Assembly (NCBI GenBank): GCA_025964055.1
Contig: JAOPZP010000034.1
Location: forward strand, 1 to 9,264
Reading direction: 5' to 3'
Length of the DNA: 9,264 nt
Source: Conexibacter sp.
GTDB taxonomy: Bacteria; Actinomycetota; Thermoleophilia; Solirubrobacterales; Solirubrobacteraceae
Shown here: positions 1 through 7,165 of the stretch, piece by piece
How the letters are laid out: each line of letters opens with the position of its first letter
How positions within the stretch are numbered: the stretch's first letter is position 1
Notes under the pieces: generated by a model
What the model was told of the DNA's origin: nothing
Database searches by the model: none
Seen by the model: only the letters and a program-made list of their open reading frames with translations
Made by a program: the position numbers and the translations under genes

Positions 1-1046
1 CCGCCCAGCCACGGCGAGAGCCACAGCAGCGCGGCCGACAGCGCCCCGCACAGCAGCAGGAACCGGCCGAGCGCCTCCCGCAGGACGCGCACCGGCGCGC
101 CGCCGAGCGGCGTGGTGTCGCGCCCGGTCGCCGAGACGCCCGACAGCGCCCGCGGGATCGCCTGCTCGAGATGACGCAGGTGATGGCCGCCGAGGAAGCC
201 CGCGACCGTCGAGGGCAGCAGGGCCAGCGCGGGCACGGCGCCCTCGGTCCAGCTCACGGTCCGGTCCAGCACGAGCATCAGCCCGAGCCCGACGCCGATC
301 GTCCCGGCGACCGCGGCCCGCTCCCAGCGCCCGACCGAGCGCCGCGCGGGCGCCTCGGACGCCGCCGCCGACGACAGGGCGACCGCGACGGTCGCGATCG
401 TGACCGCCGCCGCCGCCGCGACCACGGCCATCGCCGCGACTTCCGTCAGCATCGCGACGGTCGCCAGCAGGATCGTCAGCACGTACGCGGCCGGCCAGCC
501 GCGCCGCAGCAGCAGCGTGCCGCCGGTCCAGGTGATGGTCAGCAGTCCGGCCAGGAGCCCGGCGGCGCCGAGCAGCAGCGACGGCACGGTCAGCACGACA
601 GCGGCCACGAGGATCAGCGTCCGGCGGTTCTGGCCGAGCTGGGCGACGCCGTGCGGCCGGTCCAGGAAGCGGCTGCGCAGGCTCCACTGCAGCGCGAGCG
701 TCAGCGGCAGCGCGACCATCAGGCCGTGCTCGACGACCGTCACGCCCAGGCTGGAGGCCAGCGGCGCGGCCCAGCAGGCGATCGCGATGACCGTGGCGAC
801 GAACGCCGCACCGTCGAGCAGGACGCCCTCCTGGCTGCGCGGCCGCGGCAGCCGGCCCTTGCTGGCCCGCTGCTCGTCGGGTACCGCCGGCATGATCGTC
901 CGCGCCGCGGCGAGCGCCGCCTGCGCGGGCACCCCGGCCCACGCCTCGAGGACCACGGCCGCCTCGAGCATGTCCTGCGGATCGCGGCCGAGGCGCGCCT
1001 CCACCAGCAGCCGCGCCTCGGCAGCCTCCAGCGTGGCCTCCGTCAT
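1..1046 (-). CDS. Polytopic membrane protein of the exopolysaccharide operon (C-terminus outside window)
   Basis: The reverse strand is open from ATG at 1046 to the window edge, giving 348 residues and no stop, so the C-terminus is missing. The start is set by an ATGA overlap with the stop of the upstream PelF-like gene; the ribosome binding site is weak, so translation is probably coupled. Residues 1-72 look soluble and helical (MTEATLEAAEARLLVEARLG at the start). From about residue 75 there are hydrophobic stretches at roughly 75-97, 103-123, 143-180 (two), 186-226 (two), 244-260, 270-286 and 327-347, with basic loops such as RSRFLDR and RRGW. It is therefore an inner-membrane protein with about eight or nine spans in the visible part. 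In Pel loci PelF is normally followed by the transporter-like PelG, but this protein begins with a soluble domain rather than a membrane span and I cannot match it to PelG or PelE. A role in polymer export or synthase assembly is inferred from position only. Confidence 0.75.
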   Translation of the reverse strand, partial: MTEATLEAAEARLLVEARLGRDPQDMLEAAVVLEAWAGVPAQAALAAARTIMPAVPDEQRASKGRLPRPRSQEGVLLDGAAFVATVIAIACWAAPLASSLGVTVVEHGLMVALPLTLALQWSLRSRFLDRPHGVAQLGQNRRTLILVAAVVLTVPSLLLGAAGLLAGLLTITWTGGTLLLRRGWPAAYVLTILLATVAMLTEVAAMAVVAAAAAVTIATVAVALSSAAASEAPARRSVGRWERAAVAGTIGVGLGLMLVLDRTVSWTEGAVPALALLPSTVAGFLGGHHLRHLEQAIPRALSGVSATGRDTTPLGGAPVRVLREALGRFLLLCGALSAALLWLSPWLG

Positions 1047-2608
1047 GCCGTCAGCCCCAGGGCGGCCGCCGGAGGCGTGGACGGGTTGCCGGTCAGCGTG
1101 CCGAGCAGGTCGCGGTAGCCGTCGATGCACGCCGACTCGTTGAAGAGCCGCCCGAGCCGCCGGTGCCCCCTCATGCCGAGCCGCCAGGCCAGGTCCGGGT
1201 TGCGCAGCAACATCACGACCGCCCGCGACAGCCCGTGGTCGTCGCCCGGCGGGCAGACCACGCCACAGCCGCGCACGACCTCGGGCACGCCGCCGACGCC
1301 CGTCGAGACGACCGGGCGGGCCTGGCCCATCGCCTCGAGGATCGCCATCGGCAGTCCCTCGGAGATGCTCGTCATCAACACCACGTCGGAGTTGCGCACC
1401 ACCGCGTTGGGATCGCCGGTCGGGCCCATGAACAGGAAGCGGTCGCGGAGCCCGAGCCGCTCGTGCAGCGCCACGCACGAGCGGCCGTAGACCTCCTCGC
1501 CGCGCGGCACCGGGCCGTAGTGCAGGAACTGCGCGCCGGGCATGTGGCCGACGGTCTCGGCCGCCACCCGCAGCATCGTGTGCGCGTCCTTGAGCGGATC
1601 GAGCCGGCCGACCGACACCACGGTCTGCGTCCGCGGGGGCGGGGTCGGCTCCGACGGCGACTGCAGGCCGTTGTAGAGCACCAGGATCTTGCCGGGATCG
1701 ATGTCGAGCCCCATCTCCCAGTAGGCGTTGGCGTCGGTGACCGGCGAGACGACGTCGGCCGCCGCGTACGCGGTCCGCGCCAGGCCGCGCGCCAGCCGGG
1801 TGGCGGCAAACCGGCTGCCCGCCGAGTCGCCGTTGCGGGCGGCGGCCAGGTACGCCTCGCGCACGTAGACCCCGTGCTCGGTGAGGACCATCGGGGTCTG
1901 GTGCAGGGCCCGGTGGACCACCGCCGGGATCGCCGCCCAGCCGGCCGCCGTGACGTGCAGCACGTCGGTCTGCGGCGTGGGGACCGCCGCGGTGCGCGCC
2001 ACCCAGTACAGCGTCTGGTAGAGCGTCGCGGCCTCGACGAGGTCCAGCGCCGGCGGCGTCCCCGCCTCCGGCACGCGCTCGGCGAGCACGTCGCGCAGAC
2101 CCGCCAGGAACGACGCCCAGCCCTCGCCGGACCGGAACGCCCGGCGCACGCCGGCGGGATGCCGGCGGCACCACACCCATGCGGCGACCACCGCGTCGGC
2201 GTCGCCTTCCCAGCCGATCAGGTTGCGCACCAGGATCGACGGCAGCGCGACGCCGGAGCGGCGCTCGCCGACCCGCCCGCGGCGGCCCTTGGGCAGCTCC
2301 TCGGACCAGACCTCGATGCGCCCGACCTCCTCGGCGTGATCGGGCAGCTCGAACGTCCGCGGCCGCCCGTCGGGGGCGACGATGGGCAGCACCTGCCAGT
2401 CGAACTCGTCGAGGCTGTTGACCAGGAGGTTGCACCACGAGCTCACCCCGCCCATCACGTATGGGTAGGTGCCCTCCGTGGTGAGCAGGATCCGTGGACG
2501 CGCGGTGCGGAGCGCGACCCTCCCGCTGCTCCGCTCCCGCGCACCCTCACAGGACCACGCAGCGACACACGGGTCCTGCAGGTCAGGCAACGCCGGCGCC
2601 ATGGCCAT
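1043..2608 (-). CDS. pelF: PelF-type GT4 glycosyltransferase (GT-B fold)
   Basis: This 521-residue protein is a retaining GT-B glycosyltransferase of the PelF subgroup, which polymerises amino-sugar units from UDP donors in the cytoplasm during Pel polysaccharide synthesis. The subgroup signature TEGTYPYVMGGVSSW is at residues 44-58. Further family motifs are TEHGVYVRE (243-251), VGRLDPLKD at the start of the C-terminal Rossmann domain (333-341), and the donor-binding EX7E motif in SEGLPMAILEAMG with E417 and E425. VSTGVGGVPEVV (434-445) is typical of GT4. There is no signal peptide or membrane span. The length is near that usual for PelF. ATG 2608 overlaps the end of the upstream coiled-coil gene by 26 bases; ATG 2602 is an alternative, and there is no other in-frame start before the motif. 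The first ~38 residues look unconserved. The stop overlaps the start of the membrane gene. Family assignment is firm; the substrate (UDP-GalNAc or UDP-GlcNAc) is not readable from sequence. Confidence 0.92.
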   Translation of the reverse strand: MAMAPALPDLQDPCVAAWSCEGARERSSGRVALRTARPRILLTTEGTYPYVMGGVSSWCNLLVNSLDEFDWQVLPIVAPDGRPRTFELPDHAEEVGRIEVWSEELPKGRRGRVGERRSGVALPSILVRNLIGWEGDADAVVAAWVWCRRHPAGVRRAFRSGEGWASFLAGLRDVLAERVPEAGTPPALDLVEAATLYQTLYWVARTAAVPTPQTDVLHVTAAGWAAIPAVVHRALHQTPMVLTEHGVYVREAYLAAARNGDSAGSRFAATRLARGLARTAYAAADVVSPVTDANAYWEMGLDIDPGKILVLYNGLQSPSEPTPPPRTQTVVSVGRLDPLKDAHTMLRVAAETVGHMPGAQFLHYGPVPRGEEVYGRSCVALHERLGLRDRFLFMGPTGDPNAVVRNSDVVLMTSISEGLPMAILEAMGQARPVVSTGVGGVPEVVRGCGVVCPPGDDHGLSRAVVMLLRNPDLAWRLGMRGHRRLGRLFNESACIDGYRDLLGTLTGNPSTPPAAALGLTA

Positions 2609-3044
2609 TGGTCTGCTCGATCTTGGGGTTGGTCCGCGACTCCTGCGGACGGGATCGGCCGGCCGTGACCGCGGCGAGGGCGTTGAGCTTGGCTTCGAAG
2701 GAGACCATCAACCGCTCGATCTCCTGGCAGATCTCCAGCAGCGACTCGCGGATGAGCAGCCCCTCGACCAGCACCTGCTCGGTGTCGTCGCTGATGCTGG
2801 CGTGGTCGATCTCGGCCGAGGAGAGCGAGCGCGCCCGCCCGATCAGCCGGCTGATGTCGCTGCGCTGGTGCTGGGCGGCCTTCAGCCGCGCGTTCTCCTC
2901 ACGCAGCAGCACGAGCTCGGCCAGGACGGCGGCCAGCGTCTCGGCGTCACCGCCCCCGTCCACGGTGCGGTCGCTGCGGCGCCGGAAGCGCCGGCGCGGC
3001 TCGGCGTCCTCGGCGGCGAGGTCCCGCACGGCATCGCCACTCAT
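2583..3044 (-). CDS. Small cytoplasmic coiled-coil protein, unknown function
   Basis: This encodes 153 residues with no signal peptide and no membrane span. The N-terminus is charged and arginine-rich (RRRFRRRSDR at 17-26). A leucine/alanine heptad-like helix with a LLREENARLKAAQ core follows (about 34-60), then a second long amphipathic helix containing EGLLIRESLLEICQEIERLM (94-113), extending to about 125. The tail is polar and probably disordered. The start is well supported: GGAGGTGAC lies 6 bases upstream. It lies in the operon between the secreted deacetylase (118-base gap) and PelF, with which it overlaps by 26 bases, so its product is probably made together with PelF. I do not recognise the family. 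A scaffold or regulatory partner for the synthase is a guess from position; it lacks the GAF or TPR features expected of PelD or PelE. Confidence 0.8.
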   Translation of the reverse strand: MSGDAVRDLAAEDAEPRRRFRRRSDRTVDGGGDAETLAAVLAELVLLREENARLKAAQHQRSDISRLIGRARSLSSAEIDHASISDDTEQVLVEGLLIRESLLEICQEIERLMVSFEAKLNALAAVTAGRSRPQESRTNPKIEQTNGHGAGVA

Positions 3045-3050
3045 CGCCCC

Positions 3051-3059
3051 GTCACCTCC
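3051..3059 (-). promoter_or_regulatory. Strong Shine-Dalgarno for the coiled-coil gene
   Basis: The reverse strand reads GGAGGTGAC, a nearly complete match to the 16S anti-Shine-Dalgarno, 6 bases before ATG 3044 (10 bases from the GGAGG core). It is the clearest ribosome binding site in the window and fixes this start. It suggests that the coiled-coil protein and PelF have their own strong initiation and do not rely on read-through translation from the deacetylase. Confidence 0.75.
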
Positions 3060-3162
3060 CCTGGCGCCACGTCCCTGGTCCTTCCGTGTCCTGTCCTCAT
3101 CGTCATCCCTGTCCGTGGGTCGTCGTGGATCTGCTCGCTGCGGCTCGATGCCGGGCCGCCCT

Positions 3163-6100
3163 TCATCCGCGCACCACCGTGAAGGCGACCCGCCGGGGAC
3201 CGGCCTTCTCGGTCTTCGTGCTCGCGGTGAGCGTGAGCCGGTAGGTGCGCGGCGCCATCGGCTTGGACCCGAAGCGGCCGGTGAACCGGACCACGCCGGT
3301 GCCCTTCTTCGCCGGCCGGGCGATCGTGCCGACGCTCACCCACCGGCGGTGCTTCTTGGAGCCGACCTGCCGCTGGAAGGTCAGCCGGACCGTGGCCGCC
3401 TTGTTGAGCTTCCACGTGATGCGGGAGCCGTCCAGCTTCGTGCCCTGCGGCGGCTTGAGGTGCGCCACCGCGAACCGCTTCGGGCTCATCCTGACCTGCG
3501 TGAGCTGCAGGCGGGCGCCCTTGGAGCCCTGGGCCGACGCGCCGGGCGAGCCCTTGCCGCCCGCGGCCCCGCTGCCGGACGGGGTGGTCCCCGCGGCGGC
3601 CGGCGCGGGCCGTGCCGCCACGACGCCCGTCGTGGCCGAGCGCGCCTGGCTGACCGACGAGATCCAGTTGCCGGCCGAGACGACCACCCGGAGGGTGGAC
3701 GTGTGGTCGGCGTCGTCGAGCGCGTACGTCGGCCGGGTCGCCCCGGTGATGTTCGCGCAGCCGGCGCCCGCGCCGTTGCAGCGCTGCCACTGGTAGCCGA
3801 AGTCGATGCTCGGCGTCCCGGTCCAGCTGCCGTCGTGGGCGGTGAGCGTCTCGCCGACGCGCGCGGTGCCCGAGACCGTCGGGGCGGAGGCGTTGACGGG
3901 ATCGTTGGGGTTGAACACCTGCTCGGCCCCGGCCGGGAGCGTGACCCAGCCGGACTTCTGGCCGCCGTAGAGGTCGCCGGCGGTCGTGCCGGTCAGCGGC
4001 ACGTCGACCGGCGTCGCTCCGGCGTTCTTGACGTGCAGTTGCCCGTCCTGCAGCCATGCCGTCACCTTGCCGCCGGCCAGGGCCGCCGCCCACGCGTCCT
4101 GCTGCGACAGCGTCGCGGCGATCTGCGTGCTGGTCAGCTGGATCAGCGGCGCCTTGGCCCGGTCGATCGCGGTGTCGTACCGGCCCAGCAGCCCGTCGAC
4201 CACCGGGTACAGGATCCCGCCCTGGAGCGGATCGGTCTCGAGCAGGTTGGCGTTGTAGTCCGCCAGGTTGCTCTGGTGCATGAAGTGCGGCCGCGGGTCG
4301 TTGCCCATCAGGTGGCGGAACATGATGGTGTTCTCGCTGTTGAGGTAGTCGCCCCACGTGGCGGCCGTGGTGCGGCACGTGGTCACGTTGGCGATCGGCA
4401 CGCAGCCGCCGCCGTTGGCCGGTGCCACGTAGATCCAGTTGTACTCGTCGAGCTGCTGGCCCTGACGGGACGTGTTGTAGTACACGTTGCTCGGGTAGCG
4501 CGGAACCGTCTGGAAGCTCCCGGACGGGCCCGTCTCGGTGAACGTCGAGCCCTGGAGCCACTGGGTCCCCGCGACGTTGAGCGGATCGACCGGGTAGGTC
4601 TTGGACGCGTCGGTCGCGACCGAGTGGATGCCCGCGTTGACCAGCCCCGTCAGGTAGTTGGGGTTCTGGCTGTAGGGCGCGAGCGCCGCGCCGTTGGTGG
4701 TCGGGGGCGTCCCCGCGGCCCCGGCCGGCTTGTTGTCGGTGAACGACAGCACCAGCGGCGCCGTGCCGTTGTCGGTCAGCGCCGTGCCCGACCGGCTCTG
4801 CGTCCCCACGAGGCTCCACGTGCCCGTGGTCGCCGTGCGGCGGTACAGGTTGTAGGTGATCGCATGGCAGACGGCGTTGAAGGTGACGACGGCGCTGTTG
4901 CCGACCGTCCCGGGCGCGCCGACCACGTTGCCCGGCATGATCGAGGCCGTGGACTCGCCCGCCGGCGACCTGGCCGTGAGCGCGTAGTCGTAGGTGCCGG
5001 ACGGCACGCCGTTGGCCGCCGGCGTGGTCGTGCTGGCCGGCGTGGTCGAGCTCGGGCCCGTCGTCTCCACGACATCGTCGATCGACGGCGGGTCGATCGT
5101 GCCCGGGTTGCCCGGGCGCGAGTTCGCCAGGCCGGAGTGCTCCCCGGTGACGACCTCTGTCGGGTCGATCGGGAGCCCGTGCGCGTTGGCCCACGCGATG
5201 TTGTCGGTGATCTCCTTCGTGATGAACGAGGCCGACGAGCAGTCGATGTTGGGGTGGTCGTAGGTGTGGTTGATGAACCCGAACGAGCCCTTGTTGGCCA
5301 TGACCGCGTCCACCAGCGGATCAGTCGCCGTGTTGTTGTCGATCTTGTACAGCTCCGTGCCGCCGCCGTTGTAGGCGAAGTCGATCCGCACGTTGCGGGA
5401 CTTCGACCACGCGACCGCCTGCGTCACGTCGGCGGGGCTCATGCGGCTGGCCGTCGTGGCGCCGAAGTTGGTCGTATGCGTCGCGGGATCCCAGGCGTCG
5501 TCGCCCAGGAACAGGTCGTCGACCTGCAGCTCCAGGTAGTTGCGCTGGTAGCCGAGGAAGACGCCGCGCGTGACCCAGTTGAGCATCCCGTGGCGCAGCA
5601 GCTGCGCGTGGCTCTGGTTCTCGTTGCTGGCCACCGTCATGACCATCTCCTCGCGCCCGTCGTCGGGGTGCGTGAAGACGCCCAGATACGAGCCGCCACC
5701 GGGGGCGTCGACGAGCGACTGCCAGTTGGCGGGGTCGGTCGGCGTGCCGGCGGACCCGAAGGCCTCGCTGGTGGTGGTGCTCGGGTCGTCGTTGGGGATC
5801 GGGATGGGACCCTTGAGGTAGGGGAACGCGGCCTTGCCGGCCGCGCTGAGCGTGCCGACCTTGCCGTCCTGGCTGGCGCCGGCGGCCACGGTGTTGAGCC
5901 CGTGGGCCGGGCTCGGCGCCGTGTAGTCGCTGAGCCGGCGGACGCCGAACGTCCGCTCGAACTTGGCCAGCGTCGCCCACTCGACGTCCGTGAACGCGGA
6001 GAGGAACGACGTGGTGGTCGGCGTGCCGGGGTTGGTCACCGTGTGGCCGAGGTCTCCCGAGGCGACGATGACCGCGTCGTACTTGGCGTGGTTGTCGCCG

Positions 6101-6372
6101 TAGTCGGCCAGGCTCGCGTCGGTGAGGGTGTTGACCTTGGCCCCCGCCGTGTTGTAGGAGACGACCGCGTCGAAGGGCACGCCCTCGCGCGTCAGCTGGT
6201 ACTTCCAGGCGGTGAAGCCCGGCTCGGCGCCGTCGGCGGAGAGCAGCAGGACCCTCGCGTCGAGGCGCTGGGTCGGCAGGATGCGGTTCGGCGTGGCGGC
6301 GAGCACCACGGGCACGGCCAGCACGGCGAGCGCCGCGACGGCCAGCAGGAGGAGCAGGCGGCGGCGGGTCAT
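3163..6372 (-). CDS. Secreted Agd3-like (CE18) polysaccharide deacetylase with Fn3-like insertion
   Basis: A 1069-residue exported enzyme. MTRRRLLLLLAVAALAV starts a Sec signal peptide with likely cleavage near residue 26; there is no lipobox cysteine. Residues about 38-270 form the N-terminal part seen before the catalytic domain in Agd3-type enzymes. The catalytic domain shows ELQVDDLFL (281-289, paired Asp), NHTYDHPNID (368-377, metal-binding HxxxH with H369 and H373), TGEHSGL (409-415) and RPHFMHQSNL (694-703). These match the order of deacetylase motifs (DD, H[S/T]xxH, late His). About 445-563 is an Fn3-like module (GTYDYALTARSPAGES and ITYNLYRRTATTGTWSLVG), apparently inserted inside the catalytic domain. 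Residues 829-918 are Ig-like (SGTARVGETLTAHDGSWTG, YQWQRC). A Gly/Ser/Ala/Pro linker leads to a beta domain (952-1069) common in Thermoleophilia exoproteins. Agd3 deacetylates fungal galactosaminogalactan; here a Pel-like polymer is the inferred substrate. The start forms an ATGA overlap with the sigma factor stop; an open frame continues upstream to 6747 but lies antisense-free within the sigma gene and precedes the signal peptide, so it was not used. Confidence 0.85.
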   Translation of the reverse strand: MTRRRLLLLLAVAALAVLAVPVVLAATPNRILPTQRLDARVLLLSADGAEPGFTAWKYQLTREGVPFDAVVSYNTAGAKVNTLTDASLADYGDNHAKYDAVIVASGDLGHTVTNPGTPTTTSFLSAFTDVEWATLAKFERTFGVRRLSDYTAPSPAHGLNTVAAGASQDGKVGTLSAAGKAAFPYLKGPIPIPNDDPSTTTSEAFGSAGTPTDPANWQSLVDAPGGGSYLGVFTHPDDGREEMVMTVASNENQSHAQLLRHGMLNWVTRGVFLGYQRNYLELQVDDLFLGDDAWDPATHTTNFGATTASRMSPADVTQAVAWSKSRNVRIDFAYNGGGTELYKIDNNTATDPLVDAVMANKGSFGFINHTYDHPNIDCSSASFITKEITDNIAWANAHGLPIDPTEVVTGEHSGLANSRPGNPGTIDPPSIDDVVETTGPSSTTPASTTTPAANGVPSGTYDYALTARSPAGESTASIMPGNVVGAPGTVGNSAVVTFNAVCHAITYNLYRRTATTGTWSLVGTQSRSGTALTDNGTAPLVLSFTDNKPAGAAGTPPTTNGAALAPYSQNPNYLTGLVNAGIHSVATDASKTYPVDPLNVAGTQWLQGSTFTETGPSGSFQTVPRYPSNVYYNTSRQGQQLDEYNWIYVAPANGGGCVPIANVTTCRTTAATWGDYLNSENTIMFRHLMGNDPRPHFMHQSNLADYNANLLETDPLQGGILYPVVDGLLGRYDTAIDRAKAPLIQLTSTQIAATLSQQDAWAAALAGGKVTAWLQDGQLHVKNAGATPVDVPLTGTTAGDLYGGQKSGWVTLPAGAEQVFNPNDPVNASAPTVSGTARVGETLTAHDGSWTGTPSIDFGYQWQRCNGAGAGCANITGATRPTYALDDADHTSTLRVVVSAGNWISSVSQARSATTGVVAARPAPAAAGTTPSGSGAAGGKGSPGASAQGSKGARLQLTQVRMSPKRFAVAHLKPPQGTKLDGSRITWKLNKAATVRLTFQRQVGSKKHRRWVSVGTIARPAKKGTGVVRFTGRFGSKPMAPRTYRLTLTASTKTEKAGPRRVAFTVVRG

Positions 6373-6965
6373 GCCGACAGGGCGTGGACGTGGGCGGCCG
6401 GCTGCGGGCGCCGCGGGCGGATGGTCGCGACCCTCGGCGCGGAGCCGAGATCGCTGAGCGCCACCTGTGCGGCGGCGCGGCCGCGGTAGTGCAGTCCGTG
6501 GACCGCGCGAACCGAGCGGCCGAGCAGCTCTGCGATCTCCTGCGGCGACAGCCCGACCAGGTGGGTGAGGAGCAGGACGTCGCGCTGGGCCGGCGGCAGC
6601 GAGGCGAGCACGGTGTTCAGCGAGGTCCGCGCCTCCTCGGCGCGACGGTCGTCGCGCGCCTCGGGCTCGTCGACCTCGTCGATCGGGACGGCCCGCGTGC
6701 GGCGCACGTGATCGACCGCGGCGTTGTGCGCGACGCGCAGCACCCACCCGATGAACGGCGCCTCGCCCGGCCGGTAGTGATCCAGAGCGGTCAGCAGCTT
6801 GGCGAACACCTGCTGCGTCACGTCGTCGGCGTCATGCGCGTCGCCGACGACACGCAGGACGTGGGCATGGACGGCGCCCGCGTGCAGCACGTACAGCTGG
6901 CGCATCGCGTCGCGGTCCCCGGCCCGTGCTGCGAGCACGAGGCGGCGAACGCGCCACTCCTCCAT
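6369..6965 (-). CDS. ECF-type RNA polymerase sigma factor
   Basis: The protein has 198 residues from ATG 6965. Sigma region 2 covers about residues 5-90, with RLVLAARAGDRDAMRQLY, then the region 2.2-like HDADDVTQQVFAKLLTAL and the region 2.4 stretch APFIGWVLRVAHNAAVDHVR. After an acidic linker, region 4 (about 115-165) carries SLPPAQRDVLLLTHLVGLSP and a helix-turn-helix around QEIAELLGRSVRAVHGLHYR. A basic, proline-rich tail of about 30 residues follows. I chose 6965 because the sigma fold begins right after MEEWRVRR. The 28 extra codons from ATG 7049 (or 7043) include TTT, CCT, GCA, GCT, GTT, CTA, GGA and CCA, far more A/T-ending codons than the body of the gene. The stop overlaps the deacetylase start, so the two are probably co-translated. 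No anti-sigma gene is visible, so control may lie in transcription of the operon or in the leader. Family certain; target promoters unknown. Confidence 0.88.
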   Translation of the reverse strand: MEEWRVRRLVLAARAGDRDAMRQLYVLHAGAVHAHVLRVVGDAHDADDVTQQVFAKLLTALDHYRPGEAPFIGWVLRVAHNAAVDHVRRTRAVPIDEVDEPEARDDRRAEEARTSLNTVLASLPPAQRDVLLLTHLVGLSPQEIAELLGRSVRAVHGLHYRGRAAAQVALSDLGSAPRVATIRPRRPQPAAHVHALSA

Positions 6966-6970
6966 GTCGG

Positions 6971-6986
6971 ACGGGACTGGTCCCGT
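6971..6986. repeat. Perfect inverted repeat next to the sigma-factor start
   Basis: The plus strand reads ACGGGAC-TG-GTCCCGT: two perfect 7-base arms around a 2-base centre, ending 5 bases upstream of ATG 6965. As DNA it could be an operator. As RNA it would form a six-pair hairpin with a four-base loop where a ribosome would bind. An abutting palindrome TGCCTAGGCA occupies 6986-6995. Confidence 0.55.
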
Positions 6987-6995
6987 GCCTAGGCA
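6986..6995. repeat. 10-base perfect palindrome TGCCTAGGCA
   Basis: A self-complementary decamer that shares base 6986 with the adjoining 16-base inverted repeat. Together they form a 25-base symmetric block just upstream of the preferred sigma-factor start. Function unknown. Confidence 0.4.
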
Positions 6996-7052
6996 GCGAA
7001 CAGCGACTGCGCGCGAAGGCCGCGCGCGAAAGGTCGACGGCATCGACATCCC

Positions 7053-7080
7053 CCGAATCCGTTCGGTCCGTCAACGGACC
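7053..7080. repeat. Two overlapping inverted repeats around a candidate sigma-operon promoter
   Basis: CCGAA-TCCG-TTCGG (7053-7066) overlaps GGTCCG-TCAA-CGGACC (7065-7080) by two bases. Both have perfect arms and four-base loops, so they compete for the same bases in RNA. The second contains TTGACG on the minus strand (7074-7069), a good -35 hexamer, followed at 18 bases by a weak GATGTC (7050-7045). If that promoter is real, the 16-base repeat is placed like an operator over its -35. The -10 match is poor. Confidence 0.4.
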
Positions 7081-7087
7081 TCTTCCA

Positions 7088-7108
7088 GTGCTGCTTCTCT
7101 CGCAGCAC
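7088..7108. repeat. Perfect 7-base inverted repeat with 7-base loop
   Basis: GTGCTGC (7088-7094) and GCAGCAC (7102-7108) are exact reverse complements separated by TTCTCTC. It is either an operator half-site pair or a hairpin in a long leader of the sigma-factor transcript. No T-run follows on either strand, so it does not look like a classical intrinsic terminator. Confidence 0.45.
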
Positions 7109-7165
7109 CCGAACCTGGACTGGACCGTAGGGACCCGATGCCCGACGGAGCTTCGGATGGCGGTT

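Noticed and set aside
395..425. Run of GCC/GCG triplets resembling a trinucleotide repeat
   Set aside because: It encodes an alanine stretch in a membrane span of the minus-strand protein; imperfect and ordinary for this base composition.
3041..3106. A 21-residue open frame (MTMRTGHGRTR...) in the gap before the coiled-coil gene whose stop overlaps that gene's ATG
   Set aside because: Possible leader peptide, but it has no good ribosome binding site of its own and no recognisable content; the downstream gene has a strong independent one.
3060..3162. Possible terminator between the deacetylase and the coiled-coil gene
   Set aside because: Only a 5-pair stem with a 10-base loop could be found, with no T-run, so the genes are treated as one operon.
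2494..6489. A 1331-codon open frame on the plus strand antisense to pelF, the coiled-coil gene and the deacetylase
   Set aside because: Its product is a low-complexity Arg/Gly/Ala/Val-rich sequence with no domain, as expected from a shadow frame opposite GC-rich genes; the opposite strand has clear motifs and operon logic.
6373..6747. N-terminal extension of the deacetylase frame into the sigma-factor gene
   Set aside because: It would add 125 Arg/Pro/Ala-rich residues ahead of an evident signal peptide and overlap the sigma gene in another frame.
6966..7049. N-terminal extension of the sigma factor to ATG 7049 or 7043
   Set aside because: Possible, but the 28 codons are unusually rich in A/T-ending codons, have no sigma-like sequence and contain the inverted repeats; 6965 fits the fold.
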